A stretch of DNA of 64,000 nt from Austwickia chelonae (lineage in GTDB: Bacteria; Actinomycetota; Actinomycetes; Actinomycetales; Dermatophilaceae). The position numbers and the translations under genes are program-made. The notes below the pieces were generated by a model, which was not told where the DNA came from, searched no databases, and saw only the letters and a program-made list of their open reading frames with translations. The stretch spans positions 806,001 through 870,000 of the forward strand of contig NZ_CP031447.1 in assembly GCF_003391095.1 (NCBI RefSeq), written 5' to 3'. Positions 18,387 to 27,202 of the stretch are shown here, in pieces; position 1 is the first letter of the stretch, and the number at the start of each line of letters is the position of its first letter.

Positions 18387-19142
18387 TCAGAGCCCTCGGG
18401 GCCTGCGCCAACCCAGAGCGGAATAGGCGAACCTGATGTGTTCCTCGACCACGGCTGCTGCCGCGTCTTCGTCCCGTTCGGCCACCGCCAGGTAGATCCG
18501 CCGATGTCCGTCACGAAGATGGGCGACGAAGGTGTCCCAGTCCTCCAGCTCGTGGAAGGACGTCAAGATCGGAATCCGCATCGACTCACGGATGGCGATG
18601 GTCATGTCGGCCACGAGGACGTTCTCACCGGCGGCGGCCAAAGCGACATGGAATTCGGTGTCGAGGTCGTTGAAAGCCGATCGGTCAGTGGCAGGGTCCT
18701 CCATCGCTTCGACGAGTCGACGAAGTTCTTCGACATGCTTGTCCTGACGGGAGCGGGCCGCCAACCGGGCACTCCAACGTTCCAGCATGACCCGCGCTTC
18801 GATGACATCGGACATCGGGAAGTTGGACAGGGCCACATGCAGTCGGAGTACCCGGGAGAGCGCCTCGGTGGGCATGGCGCACACGATCGTTCCGCCGTCG
18901 CGCCCGACTCCGACCGAGGCTTTCAGTACTCCTTGTGATTCCAGGACTCGGAGCGCTTCTCGGACAGCAGCTCTGCTGACTCCCAGCTTGGCAGCCAGAT
19001 CGCGTTCCGGTGGGAGCCGATCGCCGACGTTGAGTGTGTCGTTCAGGATCTGTTCTTCGATACGGCCGATGACTTCTTCGTAAGCGCGGGTCTTCGTGAT
19101 CCTGCGCCAAGTCTGGGCATCGCCCGCAGGTCCGTCGTTCAT
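18387..19142 (-). CDS. FadR-type GntR-family regulator, probable lactate-responsive repressor
   Basis: 251 residues. The N-terminal winged helix-turn-helix has LPPERDLAAKLGVSRAAVREAL, and the C-terminal all-helical FCD domain has DLDTEFHVALA and the metal-ligand-like HLRDGHRRI. The ATG at 19142 is chosen for GGAAGAG upstream; the longer reading adds 34 unconserved residues. It is divergent from lactate permease-lutABC, and a GGTC-A-GACC palindrome of the LldR/FadR type lies over that promoter. By analogy with LldR/LutR it should release DNA when lactate is present; the ligand is inferred from context. Confidence 0.82.
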   Translation of the reverse strand: MNDGPAGDAQTWRRITKTRAYEEVIGRIEEQILNDTLNVGDRLPPERDLAAKLGVSRAAVREALRVLESQGVLKASVGVGRDGGTIVCAMPTEALSRVLRLHVALSNFPMSDVIEARVMLERWSARLAARSRQDKHVEELRRLVEAMEDPATDRSAFNDLDTEFHVALAAAGENVLVADMTIAIRESMRIPILTSFHELEDWDTFVAHLRDGHRRIYLAVAERDEDAAAAVVEEHIRFAYSALGWRRPRGL

Positions 19143-19302
19143 GGTCGTCTCTTCCGTTCCTCCGAGCGCGACGGCTATGGAGATATCACCTGCGACCGTA
19201 CCGCTCTTCGGAACTGGAACGCTGGAACGCTCAAAGAATTTCACAGGGCGTCGATGTCCACTTCATGGAACATGATGGTGGCGGAAGGTGACCTTCGGAC
19301 TG

Positions 19303-19345
19303 TTTACATGTCAGAATTTGACCTTAGTCTCATATGGTCAGACCA
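19303..19345 (+). promoter_or_regulatory. Promoter and FadR-type operator of the lactate operon
   Basis: TTTACA (19303-19308) and TAGTCT (19325-19330), 16 bp apart, form a plausible promoter. The palindrome TGGTCAGACCA (19335-19345) overlaps the predicted start site. It matches the GGTCnGACC core typical of LldR/FadR-type GntR repressors, suggesting repression by the divergent regulator. A second palindrome, GAAGGTGACCTTC, lies at 19284-19296. Confidence 0.6.
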
Positions 19346-19411
19346 ATTGGAGGTCGGACCGCAGTCAGCGGGTCGCAATTCAGGGCGCCCTCGAAGGACA
19401 ACGGAGTTCTC

Positions 19412-21076
19412 ATGACCGTGCTCACCGGCTTTCAGCCGAGTACTGACCCGACAGGTAACCAGTTCCTTTCTGCACTGGTCGCCATGATCCCTATCCTGGC
19501 GATGCTGATCACTTTGGGTGGTCTGCGTTGGCGGGCTCATTACGCCGGTCTGTTCTCTTGGGGACTGGCCTGCATCGTCGCCGTGGCTGTCTTCAAGATG
19601 CCGATCGCCATGGTCGCGGCGACCAGCGCCGAGGGTTTCCTTTACGGCATCTTCCCCATCGTCTGGATCCTGTTGGCCGCGATCTGGATGTACCAGGTCA
19701 CCGTGATCTCCGGGCGTTTCGACGACCTGCGTCGCACTTTCTACCTGATTAGTGATGACACTCGTGTCCTGGGTCTGCTGATCGCTTTCTGCTTCGGTGG
19801 GCTGCTGGAGGCCTTGGCCGGATTCGGTGCGCCGGTGGCGATCACCACGGTCATGTTGATCGCTATCGGTTTCTCCAAACTGCGTGCGGCGATCGTGGCC
19901 CTGTTGGCGAACACCGTCCCGGTGGCATTCGGCGCGGTGGGTCTTCCGGTTCTCATGGCGGCGAAGACCGCAGACATGGACGTCTATGCGATCGCGCCGA
20001 TCACCGGTCGGATCACCGCCATCCTGTGTCTCGTCGTTCCTTTCCTCCTGCTCGCGGTGATGGACGGTAAGCACGGCGTCAAGCAGTGCTGGCCTTTCGG
20101 GCTGGTCGTCGGCCTGACCTTCGGCATCACCAAGTGGATCATCTCCGGTTCGGCTCTCTACAACCTGACCGAGGTCTTCTCCGCAGTCGTCTCCGTCGTG
20201 GTGGCCATCGCCTTCACCCGCGTCTGGAAGCCGGCCGGTTCCGCCGAGGCCCGCCCGCGCGTCGGCGCGCCCCTCGTGCCCGAGGTCGAGGGCGGGCCGG
20301 TCGAAGCACAGTCCACCGACGCCTCCGACCTGACCCGTCAGCGCATCTTCATGGCCGTAGTTCCCTACGTCCTGGTCATCGTGGTCTTCGCCATCGCGAA
20401 CCTCGCGCCTGTCGCCAAGTTCGCCAAGTCCCTCGATGTGAAGATCCCCTGGCCCGTCCTGACCGGAGAGCTGCTGGACAGTGCGGGCAAGGCGTCTTCG
20501 CACCAGACCTACACCTTCTCGTGGGCTTCGACCCCCGGCATCCTGCTGGCTTTCGTGGCCATCCTGGTCGGCCTGATCTACAAGGTGTCCATGAAGGACC
20601 TCTTCGGTGAGTTGGTCGTCAACGCCAAGAAGATGAAGTTCACCGTGCTGACCATCGGCTCCGTGGTGGCACTGGCCTATGTGATGGGTGACTCGGGACA
20701 GACCTTGGCCCTGGGTATGTGGATCGCCGGTGCCGGCGTGATCTACCCCTTCCTCGCGCCGATCCTGGGTTGGATCGGTACCTACGTGACCGGCTCCGAC
20801 ACGAGCGCCAACATCCTGTTCTCCGGTCTGCAGGCCGGGGTCGGCGACCAGATCGGCCACAAGGCACTCCTCGTGGGGTCGAACGCTGCCGGTGGCGTCG
20901 TCGGAAAGATGATCTCCCCGCAGAGCCTCGCCATCGCCGCGACCGCGATGAGCCTGGCCGGCGCCGAGTCGACGGTGCTCCGCAAAGTCATCGGGTGGAG
21001 CCTGGGGCTCCTCGTCGTGCTCTGTCTGGTCTCTGGTCTCATGTCAACGCCAGTTTTGGCCTGGGTCCTCCCCTGA
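19412..21076 (+). CDS. L-lactate permease (LctP family)
   Basis: A 554-residue polytopic membrane carrier with 12 or more hydrophobic spans, of the lactate permease family (LldP/LctP), importing lactate with protons. Characteristic stretches include LLEALAGFGAPVAIT, NTVPVAFGAVGLPV, GSDTSANILF and SNAAGGVVGKMISPQS. The ATG at 19412 is preferred because GGAG lies 5 bases upstream and homology begins there. It is the first gene of the operon with lutABC and sits under the GntR-type operator. A central hydrophilic loop (about residues 275-310) is Glu/Pro-rich. Confidence 0.92.
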   Translation: MTVLTGFQPSTDPTGNQFLSALVAMIPILAMLITLGGLRWRAHYAGLFSWGLACIVAVAVFKMPIAMVAATSAEGFLYGIFPIVWILLAAIWMYQVTVISGRFDDLRRTFYLISDDTRVLGLLIAFCFGGLLEALAGFGAPVAITTVMLIAIGFSKLRAAIVALLANTVPVAFGAVGLPVLMAAKTADMDVYAIAPITGRITAILCLVVPFLLLAVMDGKHGVKQCWPFGLVVGLTFGITKWIISGSALYNLTEVFSAVVSVVVAIAFTRVWKPAGSAEARPRVGAPLVPEVEGGPVEAQSTDASDLTRQRIFMAVVPYVLVIVVFAIANLAPVAKFAKSLDVKIPWPVLTGELLDSAGKASSHQTYTFSWASTPGILLAFVAILVGLIYKVSMKDLFGELVVNAKKMKFTVLTIGSVVALAYVMGDSGQTLALGMWIAGAGVIYPFLAPILGWIGTYVTGSDTSANILFSGLQAGVGDQIGHKALLVGSNAAGGVVGKMISPQSLAIAATAMSLAGAESTVLRKVIGWSLGLLVVLCLVSGLMSTPVLAWVLP

Positions 21077-21120
21077 TTTTTCACTGGCCGGTTCTCGGCC
21101 GTTGATCGCAAGGAGTCGCT

Positions 21121-21885
21121 ATGAACAGCAAGCCGGGCGAGGGCAAAAAGGTAGCCCTGTTCGCCACCTGTGCTGGGGATGCCATGTTCCCAGCCACGCC
21201 GAAAGCCGTGCTCTCCGTCCTGGAGCGTCTCGGCTGTGAGGTCGAGTTTCCGGAGAAGCAGACCTGCTGCGGGCAGGCCTTCACCAACACCGGATACTTC
21301 GACGAGACCATTCCGGTCGTCCGCAACTTCGTCGAGACCTTCGGAAAGTACGACTACATCGTGGCGCCTTCCGGGTCATGCGTCGGATCGGTCCGCGAGC
21401 AGCATCCGATGCTGGCCGAGCACGCCGATGACTCGGGTTTGCGGGCCGAGGTCGCCGACATCGTGCGGCGCACCTATGACGTCAGCGAATTCATCATCGA
21501 TGTCCTCGGGGTCGAGGACGTGGGGGCGTATTTCCCGCACAAGGTGACCTATCACCCCACCTGTCACTCCACCCGGGTGGCCAAGGTGGGGGACAAGCCC
21601 TACCGGTTGCTCAAGGCGGTCAAGGGGTTGACTCTGTTGGAGCTGCCCGACGAGGACCGCTGTTGTGGTTTCGGAGGCACTTTCTCCATGAAGAACCCTG
21701 ACGTCTCCGTGGCCATGGCCTCCGACAAGGCCCGCCATGTGGCCTCGACGGGTGCCGAGTACCTCGTGACCGGTGACAACCTCTGCCTGCTGAACATCTC
21801 GGGTGTGCTCGGTCGTCAGCACTCAGGGATCAAGCCCATCCACTTGATCGAGATCTTGGCGCAGACCGAAGGAGTGCCGGCATGA
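21121..21885 (+). CDS. lutA: Lactate utilization protein A, CCG-domain iron-sulfur oxidoreductase subunit
   Basis: 254 residues with two cysteine-rich CCG domains: CCGQAFTNTGY in the first half and RCCGFGGTFS in the second, which bind a Fe-S or heterodisulfide-type cluster. With LutB and LutC it forms the LutABC complex that oxidises L-lactate to pyruvate. AAGGAG lies before the ATG. The stop overlaps the lutB ATG by 4 bp. The neighbouring lactate permease and FadR-type regulator support the assignment. Confidence 0.93.
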   Translation: MNSKPGEGKKVALFATCAGDAMFPATPKAVLSVLERLGCEVEFPEKQTCCGQAFTNTGYFDETIPVVRNFVETFGKYDYIVAPSGSCVGSVREQHPMLAEHADDSGLRAEVADIVRRTYDVSEFIIDVLGVEDVGAYFPHKVTYHPTCHSTRVAKVGDKPYRLLKAVKGLTLLELPDEDRCCGFGGTFSMKNPDVSVAMASDKARHVASTGAEYLVTGDNLCLLNISGVLGRQHSGIKPIHLIEILAQTEGVPA

Positions 21886-23426
21886 GCGAGCGCCGTACCC
21901 CTGCACCGCCTTCGGGTGACTTGATCGACTCGCCGCGGTTCCCGGTCGCTGCTCGCCGCGAGTTGTCGAACCCGGTCCAGCGTGGCAACTTGCATCACGC
22001 GATGACCACGATCCGCGCCAAGCGTGGACGGGTCGTGGGCGAGCTCGACAACTGGGAAGAGCTCCGTAAGGCCGGTGAGGCGATCAAGAACCGGACGTTG
22101 CGTCATCTCGACACCTATCTCCTGCAACTTGAGGAGTCGTTGACCAGGGCCGGAACTCAGGTCCACTGGGCCCGGGATGCCAAAGAGGCCAACGAGATCA
22201 TCGTTCGCCTGACGAAGGCTGCGCTGGCCCGTCACGGGGTGGCGGACGAGGTCTCCGAGGTCGTCAAGGTCAAGTCGATGGCCACCCAGGAAATCGACAT
22301 GAACGAGGCCTTGGAGGAAGCCGGTGTCGCCGCGTGGGAGACCGACCTGGCCGAACTGATCGTCCAGCTGGGCCACGACCGGCCCAGCCACATCCTGGTT
22401 CCGGCCATCCACCGGAACCGGGCAGAGGTCCGGGAGATCTTCCTGGAGGAGATGGGGCGTTACGGCAAAGCTGCGCCTGCTGACCTCCCGGCCGAACCGC
22501 CTCAGCTCGCCGGGGCCGCTCGCCTGCACCTGCGGGAGAAGTTCCTGCGCGCCAAGGTGGCCATCTCAGGTGCGAACTTCGCCGTGGCCGAGACCGGCAC
22601 ACTGACCGTGGTCGAGTCGGAGGGTAACGGGCGGATGTGCCTGACCCTTCCGGAGACCCTGATCTCCGTGGTCGGGATCGAGAAGGTCGTCCCGACCTTC
22701 GACGACCTGGAGGTCTTCCTCCAGCTGTTGCCGCGTAGCTCCACCGGTGAGCGGATGAACCCGTACACCTCACTGTGGACCGGTCCCACCGAGGGCGACG
22801 GCCCCCAGGAGATGCACGTCGTCCTGATCGACAACGGCCGGACCAAGGTGCTCTCCGACCCCGAGGGCCGTCAGGCACTGCGGTGTATCCGTTGCTCGGC
22901 CTGCATCAACGTCTGCCCGGTCTACGAAAAAGTGGGTGGACACGCCTACGGGTCGGTCTACCCAGGGCCGATCGGTTCAATCCTGACCCCGCAGCTGCGG
23001 GGGACGGGGAGCGCTGTGGACAAGTCGCTGCCCTTCGCCTCCACCCTGTGTGGGGCCTGCTTCGACGTCTGTCCGGTCCGGATTCCGATCCCGGACCTGC
23101 TGGTGCACATGCGCAACAAGGTCGTCGAGGCGAAGAAGGCCGAATCGAAGCAGTCCAGTGTCTTCAAACGGATGGCACATCCGCACGCCGAGCCGGCGAT
23201 GATGAAGGCCGGGGCGTGGATGATGGCCGATTCCCGTAGATGGGCTGCTGCCACTGCAGGGGTTGGCTTGTCCGGCAAGGTGATGGGCATCGGCAAGGGT
23301 GTCGATCACCTCGGCCCGTTGCCCTATCCGTTGTCGAAGTGGACCAACGCGCGGAATGTCCCGGCGCCGCCGAAGGAATCCTTCCGGAGCTGGTGGAAGC
23401 GCGAACGTGAAGGACAAGGGCGATGA
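21882..23426 (+). CDS. lutB: Lactate utilization protein B, iron-sulfur subunit
   Basis: A 514-residue iron-sulfur protein of the L-lactate oxidation complex. The N-terminal two thirds is an LUD domain, with FAVAETGTLTVVESEGNGR. The C-terminal part carries two [4Fe-4S] ferredoxin motifs, CIRCSACINVCP and CGACFDVCP. It overlaps lutA and lutC by 4 bp each, pointing to equimolar synthesis. Electrons probably pass to the respiratory chain; the direct acceptor is not evident. Confidence 0.93.
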   Translation: MSERRTPAPPSGDLIDSPRFPVAARRELSNPVQRGNLHHAMTTIRAKRGRVVGELDNWEELRKAGEAIKNRTLRHLDTYLLQLEESLTRAGTQVHWARDAKEANEIIVRLTKAALARHGVADEVSEVVKVKSMATQEIDMNEALEEAGVAAWETDLAELIVQLGHDRPSHILVPAIHRNRAEVREIFLEEMGRYGKAAPADLPAEPPQLAGAARLHLREKFLRAKVAISGANFAVAETGTLTVVESEGNGRMCLTLPETLISVVGIEKVVPTFDDLEVFLQLLPRSSTGERMNPYTSLWTGPTEGDGPQEMHVVLIDNGRTKVLSDPEGRQALRCIRCSACINVCPVYEKVGGHAYGSVYPGPIGSILTPQLRGTGSAVDKSLPFASTLCGACFDVCPVRIPIPDLLVHMRNKVVEAKKAESKQSSVFKRMAHPHAEPAMMKAGAWMMADSRRWAAATAGVGLSGKVMGIGKGVDHLGPLPYPLSKWTNARNVPAPPKESFRSWWKREREGQGR

Positions 23427-24094
23427 GCGGGATGGGTTCGATGTCTGCCAAGGAAGAGATTCTCGGTCGTATCCGTACTGCGCTGGCCGATGTTCCGCCC
23501 GTGGAGCAGAAGATCGACAGCCCGGTCGACTGGCGATACCACCAGGTGACCAGCATGCCCGATGTCCTGGATCGCTTCGTGGAGCGGGTCGAGGACTACA
23601 AGGCAGAGGTCGTGCGGACCGACGCTGCCGGCGTTTCTCGTGAGATCGCACGTGCGCTCACCAAGCTGGGAGCTGAGTCGGTTGTGCTGCCTTCCGGTCT
23701 GGACCCGGCTTGGCGGCTGGCTGTCGTCGGCGCAGGCATGCACATCCTCTCGGACGAACCACCGCTCACCCAGCGTCAGCTGGACGAGACGGATGCCGTG
23801 GTCACTGCGGCAGCCGTCGGGGTTGCGGAAACCGGGACGATCATGCTTGACCATGGCACCGATCAAGGGCGTCGTGCGCTTTCACTGGTGCCTGACATCC
23901 ACATCTGCGTGGTCCGCGCAGATCAGGTCGTCTCTGATGTTCCCGAGGCCGTCGAGCGCTTGGGCGACTCCGTGCGGGCGGGACGTCCGGCGACCTGGAT
24001 CAGTGGTCCGAGTGCGACCAGCGACATCGAGCTGTCTCGGGTCGAGGGTGTACACGGTCCGCGGACCCTTTACGTCATCCTGCAGGAGGGCTGA
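23423..24094 (+). CDS. lutC: Lactate utilization protein C (LUD domain)
   Basis: A 223-residue LUD-domain protein, third part of LutABC. Seen are the N-terminal AKEEILGRIRTAL helix and the LUD core with VGVAETGTIMLDHG and the C-terminal SATSDIELSRVEGVHGPR. The first ATG overlaps the lutB stop. A second in-frame ATG at 23441 is an alternative start that would remove six weakly conserved residues. It is the last gene of the lactate operon; 165 bp with no recognised gene precede wecA. Confidence 0.92.
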   Translation: MSGMGSMSAKEEILGRIRTALADVPPVEQKIDSPVDWRYHQVTSMPDVLDRFVERVEDYKAEVVRTDAAGVSREIARALTKLGAESVVLPSGLDPAWRLAVVGAGMHILSDEPPLTQRQLDETDAVVTAAAVGVAETGTIMLDHGTDQGRRALSLVPDIHICVVRADQVVSDVPEAVERLGDSVRAGRPATWISGPSATSDIELSRVEGVHGPRTLYVILQEG

Positions 24095-24259
24095 CCTGCT
24101 GGGTGCATGGACCGGGGTCTTGTAGCGTGGAAGCGCTGCGAGGCTCCGGTCCTCTTGTTCTGCAAGAGCTCTCGTGCTGGAGGTCGGCCGGTGTGCTTTT
24201 CATGTCCCGTGCCGCCTAAAGTTGATCGAAAGTACTGTCATGACTGAAGGGCGGAGGGC

Positions 24260-25390
24260 GTGCGCGAATACTTCCTGGTGTTCGCCGTGGCGCTGGTGGT
24301 GACCTTCGCGGTGACACCAGCAGTGCGTTGGTCGGCCATCCGCCTCGGCGCGATCACCCCGGTGCGTGATCGAGATGTGCACAAGACCCCGATTCCCCGG
24401 ATGGGCGGGGTCGCCATCCTCATCGGGTTCCTCGCTGCCGTCGCAGTAGGGAGTCAGCTCCCGCATTTGCACTGCATCATTCGCACTGACCCGGTTGCTT
24501 GTGGTCCGGGCGGTGGTGGCGAGATCAAAGGCATCGTGATCGGTGCGATCCTCGTGGCTCTCGTAGGAGCTATCGATGATGTTCGTGAGCTGGACTGGCT
24601 GACCAAACTGTCCGGTCAGATCATCGCCGGCGGGGTGATGGCCTACTCGGGAGTGCAGCTGCTGTCCTTGCCCATCCTGGGAGTGACTGTTCTGCCTTCA
24701 CCGGTGCTTGTCGTCCTGACCATCGGGATCGTTCTGGTCACCACTAATGCGGTGAACTTCGTCGACGGTCTGGACGGGCTCGCTGCCGGGATCGTGGCGG
24801 TCGCAGCCTTCTCCTTCTTCCTGTACGTCTACGGGGTTTCCTACCGCTACAACCCGCCGAATGTGTTCTCCACGGCGACTTTTGTCAGTGCTGCCACGGT
24901 GGGTTGTTGCGCAGGTTTCCTTCCGCACAATTTCCATCCCGCGCGGTTGTTCATGGGCGATGCGGGTTCCTTGTTGTTAGGTCTGTTGATGGCGGCGACC
25001 ACCATCACCTTCATCGGTAATGTCGATCCGGCGGTTCCGACCTCGGGGAACGAACAGTTGGCGATGTACCTGCCGATCGTGCTGCCCCTGGCCGTGATCG
25101 TCATCCCGCTGCTCGACATGACTTTGGCGGTGATCCGGCGTACCAGGCGGGGGCAGAGCCCGTGGTCGCCGGATGCCCAGCACCTGCAGCATCAGCTCCT
25201 GGGGCTGGGGCACAGCCATATGGGAGCGGTGCTCCTGCTCTACTTGTGGGCTGGGATCGTGGCCTTCGGCGCGGTGGCTCTGGCGTATGTGGAAGGGCCG
25301 GTTCCCTTGTTCCTCATCGCGGGGGCCATGGCAGGAGCGTTGTGGCTCACCGGGCGTTTTCCGAAGTGGTTGGAGCGCAAACGCTTGTGA
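24260..25390 (+). CDS. wecA: Undecaprenyl-phosphate GlcNAc-1-phosphate transferase
   Basis: A 376-residue polytopic membrane enzyme of the MraY/WecA family. It transfers a sugar-1-phosphate, usually GlcNAc-1-P from UDP-GlcNAc, to undecaprenyl phosphate, starting wall-linked polysaccharides. The family motifs are present: HKTPIPRMGG, the metal-site DDVREL, NFVDGLDGLA, and HNFHPARLFMGDAGS. The GTG at 24260 follows a GGAGGG site. In this genome it may prime the polysaccharide locus 8 kb downstream, whose WecG/TagA-type enzyme would use a GlcNAc-PP-lipid acceptor. It sits immediately before the atp operon, as in many actinobacteria. Confidence 0.92.
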   Translation: MREYFLVFAVALVVTFAVTPAVRWSAIRLGAITPVRDRDVHKTPIPRMGGVAILIGFLAAVAVGSQLPHLHCIIRTDPVACGPGGGGEIKGIVIGAILVALVGAIDDVRELDWLTKLSGQIIAGGVMAYSGVQLLSLPILGVTVLPSPVLVVLTIGIVLVTTNAVNFVDGLDGLAAGIVAVAAFSFFLYVYGVSYRYNPPNVFSTATFVSAATVGCCAGFLPHNFHPARLFMGDAGSLLLGLLMAATTITFIGNVDPAVPTSGNEQLAMYLPIVLPLAVIVIPLLDMTLAVIRRTRRGQSPWSPDAQHLQHQLLGLGHSHMGAVLLLYLWAGIVAFGAVALAYVEGPVPLFLIAGAMAGALWLTGRFPKWLERKRL

Positions 25391-25401
25391 CGGTTTTCAC
25401 A
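25386..25401 (+). promoter_or_regulatory. CRP/GlxR-type operator before the atp operon
   Basis: TGTGA-CGGTTT-TCACA exactly matches the cAMP receptor consensus TGTGA-N6-TCACA and extends to an 18-bp palindrome with flanking T and A. It overlaps the wecA stop codon and lies about 97 bp upstream of atpI. A TAAGGT -10-like box is at 25414-25419. Control of atp operons by GlxR is known in Corynebacterium. Confidence 0.6.
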
Positions 25402-25497
25402 AGCATGGGGGGGTAAGGTGCTCCCGCATCGCCCTTCCCCTGTTCCTGCCTGTGGCAGGATGGCATCGTCGCCCATGAGTGAGGACTAGCAGGCTTC

Positions 25498-25941
25498 ATG
25501 ACCGCAGCGCGCATCGCACGATCGGTGCTCACGCCGGGCCGTGCCGTGCTCATCTGGGGGGTGCTTGCCTCGTGTCTGGTGAGTCTGCTCGGTGCCGCCA
25601 TCGGGTTCCTCTCGTCGGGTGTCGAGGAGGCGATCAGTGCGGCGGCGGGATCCCTGCTGGTGGCGGTCTTCTTCGCCAGCGGAGCCCTTGCCCTGGGAGT
25701 CATTCTCAAGTATGCGGAATCCCTTGCGCTCATGGGGGCTTTGGCTGTTTACGGCACGCAGGTGACTGTGCTCTACAGCCTCTATGACACACTCGACCAC
25801 TCCTGGTGGTTGAGGGGGAAGTGGTTCGCCGCAGCCGCTCTGGTAGAAGTTGTCGTGTGGCAGTGCGTGCACGTCCTTGCTGTGGTGAAGACACGGACCC
25901 TGATCTACTCCGTGCCATTGCCCACCGTCGAGTCGCGTTGA
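25498..25941 (+). CDS. AtpI-like membrane protein
   Basis: A 147-residue, four-helix hydrophobic protein upstream of the ATP synthase genes, in the position and with the topology of ATP synthase protein I. AtpI proteins are thought to help c-ring assembly or Mg2+ supply. Sequence similarity is low across this family, so the call rests on position, size and helices. ATG at 25498. The next gene starts 16 bp after the stop, indicating co-transcription. Confidence 0.65.
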   Translation: MTAARIARSVLTPGRAVLIWGVLASCLVSLLGAAIGFLSSGVEEAISAAAGSLLVAVFFASGALALGVILKYAESLALMGALAVYGTQVTVLYSLYDTLDHSWWLRGKWFAAAALVEVVVWQCVHVLAVVKTRTLIYSVPLPTVESR

Positions 25942-25957
25942 GGGGAGGAAGACGAGT

Positions 25958-26194
25958 ATGGAGCAGCGGCAAGCTGGCGGCAGCAACGCGAAAACGACTT
26001 CGGCCGAGATCCCACCCTTCCGGGACGATGCCTCCTCGATCCTCTCCTACCTCTTCTCCGGCCCGCTCACCTTCGGGGGGATCGGCTACGGCCTCGACTA
26101 CTGGCTGGGTACGACTTTCGTTGTAGCGATCGGGATTCTTCTGGGTATCGCTATGAGCATTTACGTCATCTGGCTCCGGTACGGTGGCAGTTGA
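25958..26194 (+). CDS. AtpZ/AtpI-family small membrane protein
   Basis: A 78-residue protein. A polar N-terminus with PPFRDDASSILSYL is followed by two transmembrane helices, the first beginning near GPLTFGGIGYGLDYWLG. This is the usual form of the small F0F1-ATPase-associated family (AtpZ, ATPase gene 1), with two helices joined by a short loop. The ATG follows GGGGAGGAAGACGAGT. It lies between the AtpI-like gene and atpB. Confidence 0.7.
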   Translation: MEQRQAGGSNAKTTSAEIPPFRDDASSILSYLFSGPLTFGGIGYGLDYWLGTTFVVAIGILLGIAMSIYVIWLRYGGS

Positions 26195-26300
26195 CTGCAC
26201 TGAATGATGTGCGGTCCTCCGGCCGCGTCTGCCTTTGCCGTTCCCTGGGCGTGCACACTCCCGCGCGAGTCGAAGCACGTGTGATCCTCAAGGAGATGAA

Positions 26301-27110
26301 GTGGTCCTGAGCGCCATGATCCCCCTCGCCGGGCGTGTCGCTGCGGAAGGTGGCACGTTTACGCCCCCCTCGCCCTACGACTTCTGGCAGCCGCTGTGGA
26401 CCGTCGGTGGTGTGACCATCACCCGACCCATGTTGGTGATGTCCGTAGCCTTCCTCATGCTCGTCGGCTGGATGTCCTATGCCTTGAAGGGCGCTCAGAC
26501 AGTGCCGACGCGCAGGCAGCATCTGTTCGAGATGGTCTACGACTTCGTGCGTCATGACATCGCCAAGGACATGATCGGGAGCAAGGACCTGATCCGGTTC
26601 ATGCCCTTGATCTTCGCGTTGTTCACCTTCATCGCTTTGAACAACTTCATGGCGGTCATCCCGTTCTTTCAGAATCCGCCGATGGCGCGGATCGCTTTTC
26701 CGATCAGCCTGGTCGCTATCGTGTACATCGCGTATCACTACGCGGGTATCAAGAAGCACGGTCTGATGGGATATTTCGGTCTGCTCATTCCGCCGGGTCT
26801 TCCCGTCGTGATGCGGTTCTTGATTGCTCCGCTGGAATTCATTTCCAACTTCATCGTTCGCCCGTTGACGCTGACTTTGCGACTCTTCGGCAACATGATG
26901 GCTGGTCACATGGTTCTGGTGCTCTTCATCCTCGGGGGCGAAGTACTTCTCTTCCACGGCGAGGGGCTCATGAAACTCGCCGGTGTCGCTTCTTTCGGAA
27001 TGGGTGTCCTGATGACACTCTTCGAGCTGCTGGTGCAATTCCTGCAAGCCTATGTCTTCGCTCTGCTCGCAGCGTCGTACATCGGTTCTTCCCTCGCGGA
27101 CGAACACTGA
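26301..27110 (+). CDS. atpB: ATP synthase F0 subunit a
   Basis: Forms the proton half-channels beside the c-ring. The 269-residue membrane protein shows conserved PLTLTLRLFGNMMAGH, containing the essential arginine, and a C-terminal LLVQFLQAYVFALLAASYI helix. The GTG at 26301 is chosen because AAGGAG lies 5 bases upstream; the longer frame adds a poorly conserved Arg-rich stretch. First core subunit of the atpBEFHAGD operon. Confidence 0.95.
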   Translation: MVLSAMIPLAGRVAAEGGTFTPPSPYDFWQPLWTVGGVTITRPMLVMSVAFLMLVGWMSYALKGAQTVPTRRQHLFEMVYDFVRHDIAKDMIGSKDLIRFMPLIFALFTFIALNNFMAVIPFFQNPPMARIAFPISLVAIVYIAYHYAGIKKHGLMGYFGLLIPPGLPVVMRFLIAPLEFISNFIVRPLTLTLRLFGNMMAGHMVLVLFILGGEVLLFHGEGLMKLAGVASFGMGVLMTLFELLVQFLQAYVFALLAASYIGSSLADEH

Positions 27111-27202
27111 TCGCAGCGCTGTCGGTAAACAACTGAACATACCCCTCGAACGCCGGGGGCAGTCGCTCCCCGGTTCACGCTCAGAAAAGGACACGCATCA
27201 TC

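Noticed and set aside
18054-18938. 294-residue plus-strand ORF over sua5 and the GntR-type regulator
   Set aside because: It overlaps two clear genes in other frames and has no family similarity that I can see.
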